Below, one piece after another: positions 23,359 to 36,103 of a stretch of DNA of 64,000 nucleotides. The stretch is from Panonychus citri (taxonomy: Eukaryota > Arthropoda > Arachnida > Trombidiformes > Tetranychidae): positions 62,001 through 126,000 of the forward strand of contig NW_026515512.1 in assembly GCF_014898815.1 (NCBI RefSeq), given 5' to 3'. The notes below the pieces were generated by a model, which did not search any database, had not been told where the DNA came from, and saw only the letters and a list, made by a program, of their open reading frames with translations. The position numbers and the translations under genes were made by a program. Position 1 is the stretch's first letter. Each line of letters begins with the position of its first letter.

Positions 23359-24336
23359 TCAATTCTCAGATCCACCCGCTTGTTGTATCTTTATAAAATT
23401 TTCGTATTGTTTCTCATCCATTAATCTTGAAAACTCTTCTTCATTTGGAACTTTCATCTTATAAATCCAACCTTGGTCATATGGAGATGTGTTTAGTAAA
23501 TCTGAGAGCAATAGAAATAGAAAAAAAAAATTCTATTAATAAAAACAAAAGGCCAATAAAACGAGAAGAAAAAACAAAAATCGGTCATTTAACTTACGTG
23601 GTTCCGATTCAAGTTTCTCGTTAACGGCAACAACTTCACCTCGAAGTGGTGAATAAATGTCATTGGCTGATTTCGTGCTCTCAACACAACCAACCTCATC
23701 TAACGATAAAGAACAATTTACTAATTAATCCAATGAACGAATTTACAAAATATTTGATTTTCAAATGAATCACTTAATGAACATCAGAGTGAGAGACTAA
23801 TGATAATTCATAAGCTGAAACAATTACTCACCATCTTTTTCAACCTCTCGACCAATTTCAGGTAATTCAGCAAAAACAATATCACCTAAAGCTTTTTGAG
23901 CATAATCAGATATACCAACAGTCGCAACATTGTCACTAATTGTTACCCATTCATGTTTATCATGATACCTTCGGTCTAATTGAAAAGAAAAACAAGAAGA
24001 AACAAAAAATAAACCAAAATAAAGCAAAAGCAAAAAAAGGTAAACAACAACAAGAAAATGATTCCAAAGTAATGGAATTACAATTTCAATGGAATAAAAT
24101 GAAACAATATTCCATAAATTCCATATTCACATGAAAGAATAAACAGATTAACCATAATTACCTGAAAATCGATTAACAGAAAGACTTAATTTTCTCAATT
24201 GATTTGAAGAAGCCAAACAATTAGAAAATGCCGGTTGATTGGACAAAACATTGATCCATTTTGTTGTTGACATTAAATTGAAACAATTTACATTAGAAAA
24301 AGAAATCAAACTCTTGGTTAATTTAGAGAAATACAT
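23359..24336 (-). CDS. GCSH: Glycine cleavage system H protein
   Basis: Lipoyl carrier that shuttles the aminomethyl group between P, T and L proteins of the mitochondrial glycine cleavage system. Exons on the minus strand are 24336-24162, 23975-23832, 23699-23598 and 23501-23359, phases consistent, 187 residues. The first exon encodes a Ser/Asn/Lys-rich mitochondrial presequence. The mature domain starts RRYHDKHEWV and continues GISDYAQKALGDIVFAELPE. The lipoylated lysine lies in CVESTKSANDIYSP. The end contains PYDQGWIYKMKV, matching the family. I chose the ATG at 24336 (MYFSKLTKS) because it is the first ATG in the open frame. Confidence 0.95.
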
Positions 24337-25254
24337 TTTCAAACGATCACCAACAATCTAATTAATAACAAAAAAAAAGAAACAATTAATTAAACACAAA
24401 TAGAAAAAAAAATAAAGAAAATTAATTTTCTCTCAATGGTTATGCTCAGTTGGAACCAAGATAATGTATAGAGAGAATCAAATGTCTGGTGCTTCCAGCA
24501 ATTGACTACATTCAGAATCAAGTGATTCCAATTTGGTTGTTTTGTCTCTTTCCTCTCTAATTATGGTGTTTATTTCACTAAATTAAATACAATTAACTGT
24601 TACTCTTTAAAAACTATCGACGAATTGATTGTGAAAAAAAATTAATTCAATTTCCATCACAACCTTATGACCCATTCTCAAGGTAACCTTGGAATTCAAG
24701 GCTTGAATTAAATTCTATTCTTTTCCAGCTGTAAGTACAATTTTCTTTTTCTCTCTTTTCTATTTTACTTCTTCTTTTTTTCTAATTAAATTAATCTTCT
24801 TCTTCTTCTGTTTATTGTCATTACTCTTCTTGTTTCATCTAAATTTAATTGTTCTAAATAGACAGATTATTATTTCTCTGTGGAAAGTGATGGTTTCTTT
24901 GGATTATCTGAAACCTTTTCAAACTTGCGCCAGGAATCAAAGGAACAAGTTGATTAGCAACCTGAGTTTTTCATCTTGATCACATTTAAAATTTGTAATT
25001 ACAATTTAGTTTTCCATTTCTATTATTGAATTTGTTTCTCGTAATCACAACAAATCTAGTCAAATGTTTTACTCTTTTCCAGTATCCTGTTAATTGTCAA
25101 CAATAATCAACTAGATTTATTTAGCTTTACATTGTTCACTTACTTAAACAATGATCAGCTGATTTTTTTATAACCTTTTCTATTTTTTTCTTCTTACTCC
25201 TTTTCCTTTTACTAGTGATTCTTGTAATCTGGTGTTCTTGTTTATTCAATCATC
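24337..25254. other. Divergent spacer between GCSH and PDP-like phosphatase
   Basis: T-rich and AT-rich sequence between two divergent genes. No exon or RNA gene is recognised. Confidence 0.5.
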
Positions 25255-27158
25255 ATGAGAGTCTCAATGCTACTTAGATTATTTAAACCTCGAAGGATTT
25301 CAACCTCATCATCACCGTCCATTAATACGAGAAATTTTCGTACATGGAGTGGAGGGAACATCAACCTTTTATTCTTACCCAATTTCGGATTCACCAAATT
25401 CAATCAGAAAAGAGATTTTTCTTCTAAACAAGAATCTTATTTCTCAGCAATCGGTGGAGAATCCGATGAACCACCGCCCGAACTGACACCAGAACAGGTT
25501 AGTGTTTTTCTCCTCGACTCTTTACTCGATATTTTCGACATTCGAATATCATTTCTTTTTTATAAAATAATATTTTCTTTCTTAGGTCACAAGTATTCTC
25601 ACTATGAATGAAGTGAAATTTTCTGGAAACGGTCGAATAAAGACAATCGAATGTAATCAACTTTCTTCTAATCAACCGATTGAAGATCGTCTTCGAGTAT
25701 CTAAATTAAATTTAACCGATATCAATACATCTTTAAATTCAAATTCTTCAAAAGAAGCCATGATTTTCGCCGTTTTCGATGGCCATGGTGGTAGATTATG
25801 TGCCGATGTTGTTACAAAACGTTTATTTAGTTATATCGCTTTATCTTTATGCACGGATCCAGTTAATATTGTTTCTGATGAAAAAATTGGATAAAATTGT
25901 TGAAGATTTACAAATAGCTCCAAATATATCTCAAAGTTTAAGTTTATCGTATGGACCTATTGCCTGTGAACGAATCAAGTCTGTCTCATCAGAAAGAACC
26001 AAATTTTACCTGGAAAGATTTGCTCATAAACTTACTGAAACTTCATATGAAACAATTGAAGAGAAAATATCTGATGCTTTCTTACAATGTGATCAAGATA
26101 TTTCAGATGAAATCGAACATGGTTTATCAAATCCTGTTTCAAATGTTCTCATCCATTATTATCTTTCGCTTGCCGTTAGTGGTTGTTGCGTCTCTTTGAT
26201 CATGATCCATGATGATGATTGTTATATTGCGTCTACAGGTAAATCTAATCTAATCTTAAATATAAATCTCTCTCTCTCTCATCTATAATTTCAACACTAT
26301 TATCAAATGATTAACAATCCAATTTATTTATATTATTATTCAGGTGATTGTAAAGCAGTCTTGGGATTCCGTGAAGATGGTCCATCTAATCATGTAACTA
26401 AATCAGTTGATTTAACCAATGAGCATAACAGTGATAATGCCTCCGAAACCAAGAGATTACTTTCTGCCCATCCAGCTAAAGAAAAGAAAACAATTATCAA
26501 AAATGATAGACTTTTATCCCATCTTATGCCTTTCCGAGCTTTCGGTGATTTCTGTTACAAATGGGAGATCGAAAAAATCAAAAAAGTTGGCCTAACTCAA
26601 GCTTTTGGTCCTCATATTATACCTCCAAATTACCTGACCCCTCCTTACCTTACAGCTCAACCTGAAGTCTCCAAGATCTCATTATCTCAAAAATCAGAAA
26701 CAACCATTGGAAGTAGATTCATTGTAATTGCAACCGATGGTCTCTGGGAACAGTATGGAACTAGTCGTTGTTTGATTAAACAATTATTCCGACATCAATT
26801 TATATTAAATTCAAATGTCTCATCAAGTGAAAATATCCCAGTGCCAAAGAACTCTAATCAAAGTTGTCCCAGTAAACAAGTTTCCAATAAGGTTACAGAT
26901 AATTCAATTGAATCAAAGATTCCTGTTCATGGTGATTCAACAATCGATTACAATAAGTTCATTGATGATAACAGATCTACACACTTAATCCGAGTTGCCT
27001 TAGGAACACCTCCACCTTTATCCAATCTGATCCAAGATGATAATCCAACTGATTTTAAATCACAACATAAAAGATTATCTACTTTCTTGACTTTACCATC
27101 TCACCTTGTCCGTAATTTTAGAGATGATATAACTGTTATCGTTCTGCAATTAGATTAA
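25255..27158 (+). CDS. PP2C-family pyruvate dehydrogenase phosphatase-like protein (one frame break)
   Basis: Mg/Mn-dependent phosphatase of the type that dephosphorylates the pyruvate dehydrogenase E1 alpha subunit in mitochondria. Exons are 25255-25497, 25586-26238 and 26344-27158. The first exon reads as a presequence rich in Arg/Ser (RLFKPRRISTSSS), then PPPELTPEQVTSIL, a PDP-type lead-in. PP2C metal motifs are AVFDGHGG, IASTGDCKAVLGF, IATDGLWEQYG and RDDITVIVLQ. The second exon contains a run of six A at 25881-25886 that breaks the frame; one A fewer gives DEKLDKIVEDL and about 569 residues. Assignment to PDP rather than another PP2C rests on the lead-in and the long insert before STGDC. 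Nearest branch is uncertain. Confidence 0.85.
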
Positions 27159-27863
27159 ATAAGAGTAAATATTTGTGGCAAAAACAATTAACAATCTTGG
27201 TTAACCCGATCATCTGGTATCCAAATGTGATTCTGATTATACAAGTAATTTAATCATCATTATTATCATTGTGAAAAAACAAAACAAATCTGTAAATGAC
27301 AACATTATTTAGGATAAACGTTTTAATTTTAATTGCTCAATTGTAATACATCAAATTTGCCTCGACAATTAATCTAGTCATTTTCAATATTCCCCTCTCA
27401 TCAAAAACAATCAATATCTTATGTAATAGTAATTGTTAACATGTTTAATTGTGAAAGTTATCTGAAAGTTAAGAGTATTTACCAATTGTAACTTGACAAC
27501 AAAAAGAATCAAGTTCAAGGTTAATTATCAAACTAATTGTAATCATCTTCAGTCCTGAATATTAACTATTTTTCCTTACACAGAGGCGAAAGACGATAAA
27601 CCAGTTTGAAAGATTTTTCTTTCTAAGCTTCGAGTAAGACTGAGAGAGAAAAGGTTTCAATTGAGATTAAGATTGAGAAAATTTCGCCCAAAATTAAGTA
27701 GGACGATCGAACCGACGAAATTTCTCTTTCATTGTTATTCTAGCGCCATCTTTTCTTTACTTGATACAAGTTCTTATCTTAAGTACTTTCAATCTCTCTC
27801 TCTCTGTGTTGATTAAACTGGATTTTTCTTTTCTGATGAATTAACTGATCGTTAGAGTTAATC
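27159..27863. other. Spacer between PDP-like and triokinase genes
   Basis: Contains the upstream 3' flank and a CT-rich stretch before the next start. No other gene seen. Confidence 0.5.
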
Positions 27864-29656
27864 ATGTCTTCTCGATTGTATTTCGTAAATGATATTCCAA
27901 GTGCTGTTCGTGATAACCTTGAAGGTCTTGTCACCGTTAATAGTCACCTGATTATCCACAAAACGTCCAACATTGTGTTGAGAAAAGATTTCGGAGAATC
28001 AGTTCTGTCGAAACGTAAAGTTGCCTTAATTTCTGGTGGTGGTTCGGGACATGAGCCATCACATGCTGGTTTCGTTGGTCGAGGTTTGTTAACTGCTTCC
28101 GTTTCCGGTAATATATTTGCTTCGCCCACTACTGATGAGGTTCTGAGAACAATTAAAATCGTCAATCCTATTGGTCAAAACAGTGAAACCTTGTTAATCG
28201 TTCCTAATTACACTGGTGATAGAATTCACTTTGGATTAGCAAAGGAAAAAGCTATTGCGCTTGGGTTTAAAGTGGACATTTTCGTGTTTGGTGATGATTG
28301 TGTTTTCAGATCGGCGGGCGGAAAGGCTGGAGGATCAAGAGGATTAGCGGGTGTATTTTTTATCCATAAAATCGCTGGTGCCTTAGCTGAATCGAAATCA
28401 GATCTTAGGTCCATCAAAACATATCTACAGTCTATTTCAGATCGAATCGCTTCCATCTCGATTTCTCTTGGTCCTTGTAATGTTCCTGGAGTTGGTCCGT
28501 CTTTTGTTATGCCTTCAGGGCAACTCGAAGTTGGTCTAGGAATTCACGGAGAAAGAGGTTCTGATCGTGTATCATATATTCCAGCTAATGAAGCCGTTGC
28601 TTTGTTAATTGGACGGTTGACCAGCGAAGATGCTGGTCTAAGTGAATACTTTTTACCTGATCGATCAACTCGAATTGTCCTTTTATTCAATGACAATGGT
28701 GGATTAACAACTATGGAAATGAATATTATTATCAGAGAGACTGTCTCTCAGTTGACTTCGCAAGGATTTACCATTGAACGTACTTATTCAGGTCGATATG
28801 TAACATCTTTCGATATGGTCGGTATCTGTATTAGTATGATGGTCGTAAATGATGAAATCTTGGCTCATCTGGATGCACCATGTTACAGTGCTATCATAAC
28901 CCAAGGATCTTCTTTATCTCGACAATTAAATGACCCAAGTAGACTGATCATCGAAGATCATGAAGATATGAAAGTTCACTTAGTTGTTACGAAAGTGTAG
29001 CCGATAGATTAACTGAGGACGAAACAATATTCATCAAATGTGTTTCCGCGGCTTGTAAAGTTTTAATCGATAACGAAAGTGATCTTAATAGACTTGATTC
29101 AGAATCAGGTGATTCGGATTGTGGATCAACTTTAGCTGTTGGAGCTCGAAAAATTTTATCAACCATAGAATCGGGAAAATTTGTAGCTTCTTTCCTTCAA
29201 TTAGCCCACATTATCGAGAGCTGTATGGGCGGAACGAGTGGAGCACTTTTCAGTTTATTTTTCAACGAAGCCTCGAATGTTGTTGAATCTATGAGGTCGG
29301 TTAATCCAGTTCTAGGATTATCCATGCAAAGCTGGTTACCAATCATCAAAAGATCGTGTAGCAAAATGACCCTGTACAGTTACGCAGAGCCAGGAGATCG
29401 AACCTTGGTTGACCCGTTGACCGCTTTGATTAAAGCGCTAGAAAATTTCCTGGCCTCAACTGAGCCCACGGCGAGTGTTTTGACCGCTATAATTGACGAA
29501 GTTAAATTATCAGCTGAATCTACGGCCTCAATGGTCGCTAAGATTGGCCGAGCTTCGTACACGCCAATACAACCATATCAAGGACCCGATCCTGGAGCTT
29601 GGGCAATTTACTTAATTGTTGAAAAAGTTATTTGCACTTATATTCAATCAAATTAA
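27864..29656 (+). CDS. Triokinase/dihydroxyacetone kinase (TKFC-like), one frame break
   Basis: ATP-dependent kinase of dihydroxyacetone and glyceraldehyde; animal forms can also split FAD to cyclic FMN. A single exon. The DhaK half has LISGGGSGHEPSHAGFVG, GNIFASP, NYTGDRIHFGLA and GLGIHGERG, whose His is the substrate-linking residue. The DhaL half shows SDCGSTLAVGARK, CMGGTSGALFSLFF, DRTLVDPL and ASYTPIQPYQGPDPGAWA. The two halves are in different frames; one base appears missing near 28983-28997, between LVVTKV and VADRLTEDE. With it restored the protein would be about 597 residues, close to the human 575. Both halves are strongly conserved, so I favour a sequence error. Confidence 0.92.
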
Positions 29657-32443
29657 CTTTGAAACAACAACAACAACAATCAGTAAAAATAACAAACAAT
29701 TTATTAATAATTATGACAATGGATATTGAGGTCAATCAAAAAATGAAAATGATACATTTTAATTGTTTTAACATGATCAAAATTGTCTAACAAGTTAATT
29801 GCTTGTGAAAAAAAAGCTTATCGATAACAATGAAATTAAATTAATCGGGTTATTAATTTCAGTAATTGTTAAAAATCAATGATTCTAATAATTGATCAAC
29901 AATCTTTACTTTCCTCACGAAATGTATCATCTTTAACTTGATTGTTACCAAATTACAAATGAATTAATTTTTCTAATCAGTTGAATACAATGTTAATTGT
30001 TGACTGTATATAAATGGTTAACTGGATTTCAAGGAATCAAATTAACGATAAACTTAATTGCTTCACATTAACGTTACCGGTGAAATGATGATTACTAATC
30101 GCAATTACGATCATTCTGTTAATCTTCAACCTTTCACTGATTGTTTTCAATTTCCAATCAACGATAATCATTTAGCTTAATCATTTCTCTTAATGATTAT
30201 AAAAAAAAATCTCTCTCTCCCAATTGTCTTGATTGTTTCTTGTTACCTTAATTTCTGATTGATTAACTAACTATTGGAATCATTGAAGCAACAATATTAA
30301 CTTGTTAACGAACAACAAAAAAAAACTTTAACCAATCAACAAATGATCAGATTAACTAATCAATTCTGATCTTAAATTTGTTTAGTCTAAAGTTAATCAA
30401 GTTTACAGATTCTTCCTATTAAATCAACTATACAAATGTCCCAAAGATTTTTAACCCTTAATTGCAATTACTTTAACTGATCACAATCAATTCTTGAATA
30501 ACTAGTTAGTTAACTTTTCTCAGTTCAAAGTTTAATTATGGAACCATTTAGTTTACCTTACATTGATGTGGAAAAATTTTCCATCCCAAACAATTTAACT
30601 AAATAGTTAGTTAAATTATCGGAAATAAAATCAATCTTTTTTCCCAATGGTCAACCAGTCAAAGCCCCTTAAGGTCAATTGCCTTTTTTCAACCAATTAT
30701 TTGTGTATTGTTACAATTACAGAATTAACAATGAATCAAATTAACCATTTCTCTTGTTAATTGTCACTCATTGTCAACACAATTGATTGTCAATCTTAAA
30801 AAAATGATTATTACAGTAAATTTGATTTGGTTACCCATCATGTGAACATAGTTAATCATTGTTAAGTTTAATTGTAATTCTCAACAATCATTTACTTGTT
30901 AACATGATTAAAATTTCAAATCACGATTTTCATAATCAAATACAATTAGTTTACCAATAAAGATAATTCAAAATCTAAATGGTAACCTCAACAATTAGAT
31001 GAATGTTTAAAAAGAGATGAAGTAAACAATTAACCAGTTAGTTGATTGATTAATCAAAAATAACAACGACCAATTCCGATTATGTAACAGGATTAATCGA
31101 GTTTAATTAGCATCAAATTAGTCAAATTCTCAACGTTAATTGACCTTAATTTTCAGTCTATTTTGTTAATCATCTCGTAATCAATGTTATCCTCATCATC
31201 CCTATCAAAATGGTCTCAGAACCATAATAATGATAATTGACTTTCCTTTCATGTTTCACAATCAAAGGATTTTAAAGGTAACAATTAAGATGAAAATCAA
31301 TGGATGAAACCTAATTTCTTTCATCTTATTTATCATCCTCATCCCGTTTTTGTCTTCCTCCCGACATGGAAGGTGTAAAGGTGCTGATGATCAGTTGATG
31401 GTGGTTAATGTTGTTTCTCGTGCTCATCCAAACACATCGACACCGGAATTGTAATGTAACTGTTACACTCTCAGAATAAACTTGAAATTTAATTTCGTCA
31501 TCAACTGATCATCATTATCATCAACTCTTTTTTTTTCAATTTCCACAAAATTACACCCAATTCATCCCCTGTTCATCTCTACTCTATCTTCTTCCATCTC
31601 TCATCCATGAAACTTTCCTTCTAAGTTATTATTTGATAATATAATAGAACTCGTACCATTATCATCATCATCATCATCATTAAGATTATCATCATTATTG
31701 TTTATAATCTTGAGAGAACATTTTTTTTTCTTTCCTCATCCTCATCGTTTTTACTTTACTTTTTGCACATCATTAGTCTTGAAGAACTGACAATTATCAT
31801 ATACTAATATCAATTTCAAGGTGAAAATTTAATTTCATATTTGTAATAGTTACAAGTTTATTATTCACTTAACTGTAACGTGTTTAGGCCTTAATCAAAT
31901 TAAACAGCTCGTTATCTTCATCATCATCATCATTATCCGTTTTTCCCTCTAATTGTTTATCAAAAGTCAATTTGTTGATTGTTAAAAAGCAAAATGAGAA
32001 GATGAAGAGAAAAAAAAACTCGATTGATAAAAAATATTCAATATTGGTGACAATATGAATTCTGATCGACTCGTGTTCATATTGTTCATATTCAATTGCG
32101 CCTTTTTCATCCTCATTCCAACCGTGTCATCTTCAGACTTATCTTTTCTTTATCATCATCATCATCATCATCTTCTTCTTCTAAGGGCTGAGAGAGGGAG
32201 AGAGAAAGGTGAGTGAGCATGTAAGTTGAATGGGAGAAAGATGAAGATGATTCAAGAACAGGTAGTTGATGAAGATTGTTTGATTTACTTTTCTTGAGGT
32301 TAGTTTTTTGCTTCTTCCTTTTACATATTATGTGAATTTTTTTGCTTCTTTACAAGAAATTTAAATTTTCCATTCATGGTGATTAATTTAATTCCTGAAT
32401 TACGATTGTTCTGGTTTTCGCCTGTTTATCCCTTGTTGACACA
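29657..32443. other. Long AT-rich non-coding region upstream of the Spätzle-like gene
   Basis: About 2.8 kb with no coding exon recognised. It is dense in CAATTA/TAATTG words and has a run of ATC units at about 31660-31681 and another at 32151-32173. It probably holds the 5' regulatory region and possibly untranslated exons of the Spätzle-like gene. Confidence 0.5.
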
Positions 32444-35400
32444 ATGTTACAATTAAACGTTCACCTGTGTAATTTTATTGTGATCAGTGTATTGATTAAC
32501 GTTAATAATGTAATTAGTTCACCTAGAAATAAATATCATCATCGAATTAAAAATTTTAGTGATGAAGATGATCATCCAATTGTGATCTCATCTGCTCATC
32601 ATCAATTATATCACAATGATCAATTTCAATCTAAAAGGTTACCAACAACAACTACCACAACTAGACAACCCTTTTTACACCGGTCAACTGTGATGACCAC
32701 TGATTTTGATAATCAATTTAATCCATTTAAAACTCACCTAAAGGTTAATGTCTCAGTTTTACCATTGAAATCACGACCCATTATTGTTAAAGGGCCAACC
32801 ACAAGTTCAACATCAACTACAACCACAACTACGACTACAACGTCGACCACAACAACACCAGCACCAAGGGTGTTAATTTCATCCTCAACTACAACCACAA
32901 CTCCGAGTTCGTTACCTTTATCGTCAACACAGGCTAATCTTGTTGTTCAACCTTCGACTACTCATAAACCACCAAAACCAACCAAAGGACGAAGTGAACT
33001 TGATATGAGCACATCTTCATCAGTCAACAATTTAACGATCGCTCATCCAATCAATCAACAAGATAATAAGTCGGGCACTTCTTTACTTCAACCGTTAACT
33101 TTACTGCTTATGTCTTACCTTGCAAATCGCAAGATAAATTCACTTCCAGCTGATCGTAATACCCATGGATTAAAATATTTACCCTCATATCCGACGCATC
33201 CTTTACCCTCCGTGATAAATAATTCATTTTACGAATCTTCAGATCACAATTTAAACGATAACGAGACTGAATCACGAACCATTGCTTCCTGGTTTGGTGG
33301 TCTTACTCGTCGATTAAAGCGACCTAAACATCCACACAGAAGAGACCATACCGTTGGCCCTGGTCGAGGTACAATTCCTATTCATTATGAAACCGCTCCG
33401 ATTTCATTGGCATCACTTCATGGACCTTCATTGGCATCGATTGGTCGACCTGGTTCATCGTCAGATCAAATGATTCTTCCTGGTCTATTACCTCAACCAG
33501 AAGGTTTTCCAGGTCCTTATAATCCTGAGAATTCAGTTTTACTTCCTCCTGATATCATGGAAAATTCTGGTATCAAATATTGGCTCGATTTCATTGAAAA
33601 GGGAGGAACGACTGATGATATTCCCCCGTCACATTATAACGGTTCACCAGCTCCTCTTCCCCCTCATTTTTCATCGTCCCATCATCCGCATTCCCCTCAT
33701 CCTCCATCACCTTTATCACCACAGACAATTTTTGAAACAGCGGGTTCAGATCACGATGAGGTCGATTTCAATAATGCTGTTAAAAGGCAATTCAAACGAC
33801 CTCCAATCCAGGCCAAACCTGATGGTAATCGACATGGTACAAGATACAGACCAAATCAAAATCGACCATCAAATGGAGGCTCAAATAGTGGCAATGGAAA
33901 TAATGGAAATCAAGGTGATAATCAGAAACACAGTTACGGTGAAACAAGTGATTCTCATGATGGTACTGATAGAATTGGTAATAATAATAATAACAACTAC
34001 GATTCGGATCGTCATAAGAATGAAATGTCACCTCGTTGTGACAAATTCACTGCTCATATTTGTGTTGACGATTTCGAGTATCCAGAACAAGCGATTGTCG
34101 ATGAAATTTATAAAAGAAGAGACATTTTTGAATTGATGTATTCAGAGGTGAAAGGTAATCCATCATTGGTTGACGGGATTCCAAGAGATGTCGAGGAATC
34201 GTATAGCTATGATATCGACGATTCGAGCGATGATTCTGATGAAGACAATGATTCACCAGGAGATAGAAATGATGTGTTGGGTGATGAAAGAGTTGTCGAT
34301 CCAATGTATTCAGCAGCAAATTCAGATTCATTTATAAAATCCGGTGGAAGACAGGGAATCAGATCATCAGGAGGAAACGACGGATCTTCGGGCACAAATG
34401 GTGCTTCTAATAATAACGGCGGTGGAAGTTCATCTAAAGATACTGCGAGTAGTGGTTATGTTTGTCCTTCTGAAGTTCTCTATGGAAAACCTAAACTTGC
34501 TCGTAACATGAAAGGCGATTGGAAGGTGATTGTAAACGCCGCTGAATTCACTCAAACGGTTCGTATGGAAAAGTGTCTTCGACCCAATCAACGTTGTAAT
34601 TATGTGACCAACATTGGAATCGCTTCCCGTTGTGCTCAAGTTCACTCTTTCCATCGACTAATGGTGTTCGAAAAAGGTAAAGGATTTTACATCGACACCT
34701 TCCGTATACCGACAGCATGTTCATGTCACATTAGACGAACCGGAGGTCCAACTGGACCATCACCAATGTCCGACTTATTAGGATTAAATGAATCACCTGG
34801 AACCGGGTCAGGATCATCGAGCGGATCAAATTTAAATGGTGCCAACGGCGGAACAGTAGGTTCCAATAACAATGGACACGTTTCAATAGGTAAAAGTCCA
34901 ACACCGATACAGTTGAGTAACGCACTTTGGTCAATTCTTGGCTCTGGTCCAGGTAATCAAGGACCGACAACAATGTCAGGTAATCCTTTCTCGGTATTGG
35001 ATAACATTAACGCTGTAAATAGTGACCTATTAAAGGCTCAACTTTCCGTGTTATCAAGTCTGAAAAACTATCCTTCTTTAACTGGATCAATATCACCTGA
35101 GAGTGTCTTGCAACAATTAACATCTCAATCAGATGCAATTCAAAATATTCAAGGATTAACTGGATCATTTAATCCAACCACTGGTTTCTCTTCAATTACT
35201 GGTAAATCACCTTCATCAAATAATCCAAATGATTTATCAAACAATGAATATCTTTTACCTGGAATGATTTATGCTGAGGAACCTTTATCATTCCAAGAGC
35301 ATTCAGATAATTTGGGTGGACGATTAAGTAGCTCACATCCAAGTGGAACATTTACTCGAGGCTCATCATCACCTTTATCATCTTCTTCGTCATCTTCATC

Positions 35401-36103
35401 ATCCTCAATTCCTGGCAGCGAAATGTCCAACGGAGGTACACCATTGGTCCAAGTTATTCATGTTCCAGTTTCATCTCATCCTTTATCCCCACAACTCCAA
35501 CGGCACCATCACCATGGTTCCACCACAAGTAATATACAATTCCCTGTGTACAAACAACCGATAAACCCGACAAATACTGACCTTCACACTTTGACCGCTT
35601 ATGCTTCGGCCAGTAAATCGTCAGCGGATGCACTTAAATCGGAACGAAAACCTCCCGATTATTTTTCAACGGAACAAGAAAGAAACAAAATGAACGTTAA
35701 TCGAGCTTCAGATTCCAATTCCAATTCAAATTCTAATAACAATCAAAATAATTTCGATTCTAATCAACATGATAACGATAATGACCATGATTCTAATCAA
35801 CAATCAACTAAATTAAATGAGACAATTAGCACTTACGATTCAGTGGTATTAACAAGTACACCCAAAGTCGCAGTCACCGGTGAATCAAATTCCCATGTTA
35901 CTCATCCTCAGGAAACAATTAAATCAAATGATAAAAATGATTCAACAAACAACAATCATTTAATTACTACAATCAACAATAAAAGTAATGATACTAATAC
36001 CAATTCGGATAAAACATTAGCTAATTCAGTTTCCGATGGAAAAGTTAATTTCTCATATCATCCGATATTAGAATACATTTTACCATCTCAATCAACTTCA
36101 TGA
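32444..36103 (+). CDS. Spätzle-like cystine-knot ligand with very long low-complexity regions
   Basis: Spätzle proteins are secreted, proteolytically activated ligands for Toll receptors. One open exon of 1219 residues. It starts with a hydrophobic signal-like segment (FIVISVLINVNNVIS), followed by Thr-, His/Pro- and Gly/Asn/Ser-rich stretches. At about residues 530-570 a pro-region reads CDKFTAHICVDDFEYPEQ. The cystine-knot domain spans about residues 673-763: VCPSEVLYGKPKLAR, WKVIVNAAEFTQTVRMEKC, then QRCNYV, SRCAQVHSFHRLMVF and DTFRIPTACSCHI, matching the Spätzle pattern of cysteines and aromatic positions. Family members normally end at the knot; here a Ser/Asn-rich tail of about 455 residues follows with no stop and no obvious donor. 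Which Spätzle subgroup it belongs to is not clear. Confidence 0.88.
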   Translation: MLQLNVHLCNFIVISVLINVNNVISSPRNKYHHRIKNFSDEDDHPIVISSAHHQLYHNDQFQSKRLPTTTTTTRQPFLHRSTVMTTDFDNQFNPFKTHLKVNVSVLPLKSRPIIVKGPTTSSTSTTTTTTTTTSTTTTPAPRVLISSSTTTTTPSSLPLSSTQANLVVQPSTTHKPPKPTKGRSELDMSTSSSVNNLTIAHPINQQDNKSGTSLLQPLTLLLMSYLANRKINSLPADRNTHGLKYLPSYPTHPLPSVINNSFYESSDHNLNDNETESRTIASWFGGLTRRLKRPKHPHRRDHTVGPGRGTIPIHYETAPISLASLHGPSLASIGRPGSSSDQMILPGLLPQPEGFPGPYNPENSVLLPPDIMENSGIKYWLDFIEKGGTTDDIPPSHYNGSPAPLPPHFSSSHHPHSPHPPSPLSPQTIFETAGSDHDEVDFNNAVKRQFKRPPIQAKPDGNRHGTRYRPNQNRPSNGGSNSGNGNNGNQGDNQKHSYGETSDSHDGTDRIGNNNNNNYDSDRHKNEMSPRCDKFTAHICVDDFEYPEQAIVDEIYKRRDIFELMYSEVKGNPSLVDGIPRDVEESYSYDIDDSSDDSDEDNDSPGDRNDVLGDERVVDPMYSAANSDSFIKSGGRQGIRSSGGNDGSSGTNGASNNNGGGSSSKDTASSGYVCPSEVLYGKPKLARNMKGDWKVIVNAAEFTQTVRMEKCLRPNQRCNYVTNIGIASRCAQVHSFHRLMVFEKGKGFYIDTFRIPTACSCHIRRTGGPTGPSPMSDLLGLNESPGTGSGSSSGSNLNGANGGTVGSNNNGHVSIGKSPTPIQLSNALWSILGSGPGNQGPTTMSGNPFSVLDNINAVNSDLLKAQLSVLSSLKNYPSLTGSISPESVLQQLTSQSDAIQNIQGLTGSFNPTTGFSSITGKSPSSNNPNDLSNNEYLLPGMIYAEEPLSFQEHSDNLGGRLSSSHPSGTFTRGSSSPLSSSSSSSSSSIPGSEMSNGGTPLVQVIHVPVSSHPLSPQLQRHHHHGSTTSNIQFPVYKQPINPTNTDLHTLTAYASASKSSADALKSERKPPDYFSTEQERNKMNVNRASDSNSNSNSNNNQNNFDSNQHDNDNDHDSNQQSTKLNETISTYDSVVLTSTPKVAVTGESNSHVTHPQETIKSNDKNDSTNNNHLITTINNKSNDTNTNSDKTLANSVSDGKVNFSYHPILEYILPSQSTS

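Noticed and set aside
25881..29000. Programmed ribosomal frameshifting in the phosphatase and triokinase genes
   Set aside because: Shifts in both directions, at unrelated sites, several in homopolymers, with no shared slippery sequence or pause structure; sequence error is simpler.
33594..34395. Alternative-frame open readings inside the Spätzle-like gene
   Set aside because: Overlapping shadows of a long, homology-supported frame with biased codons.
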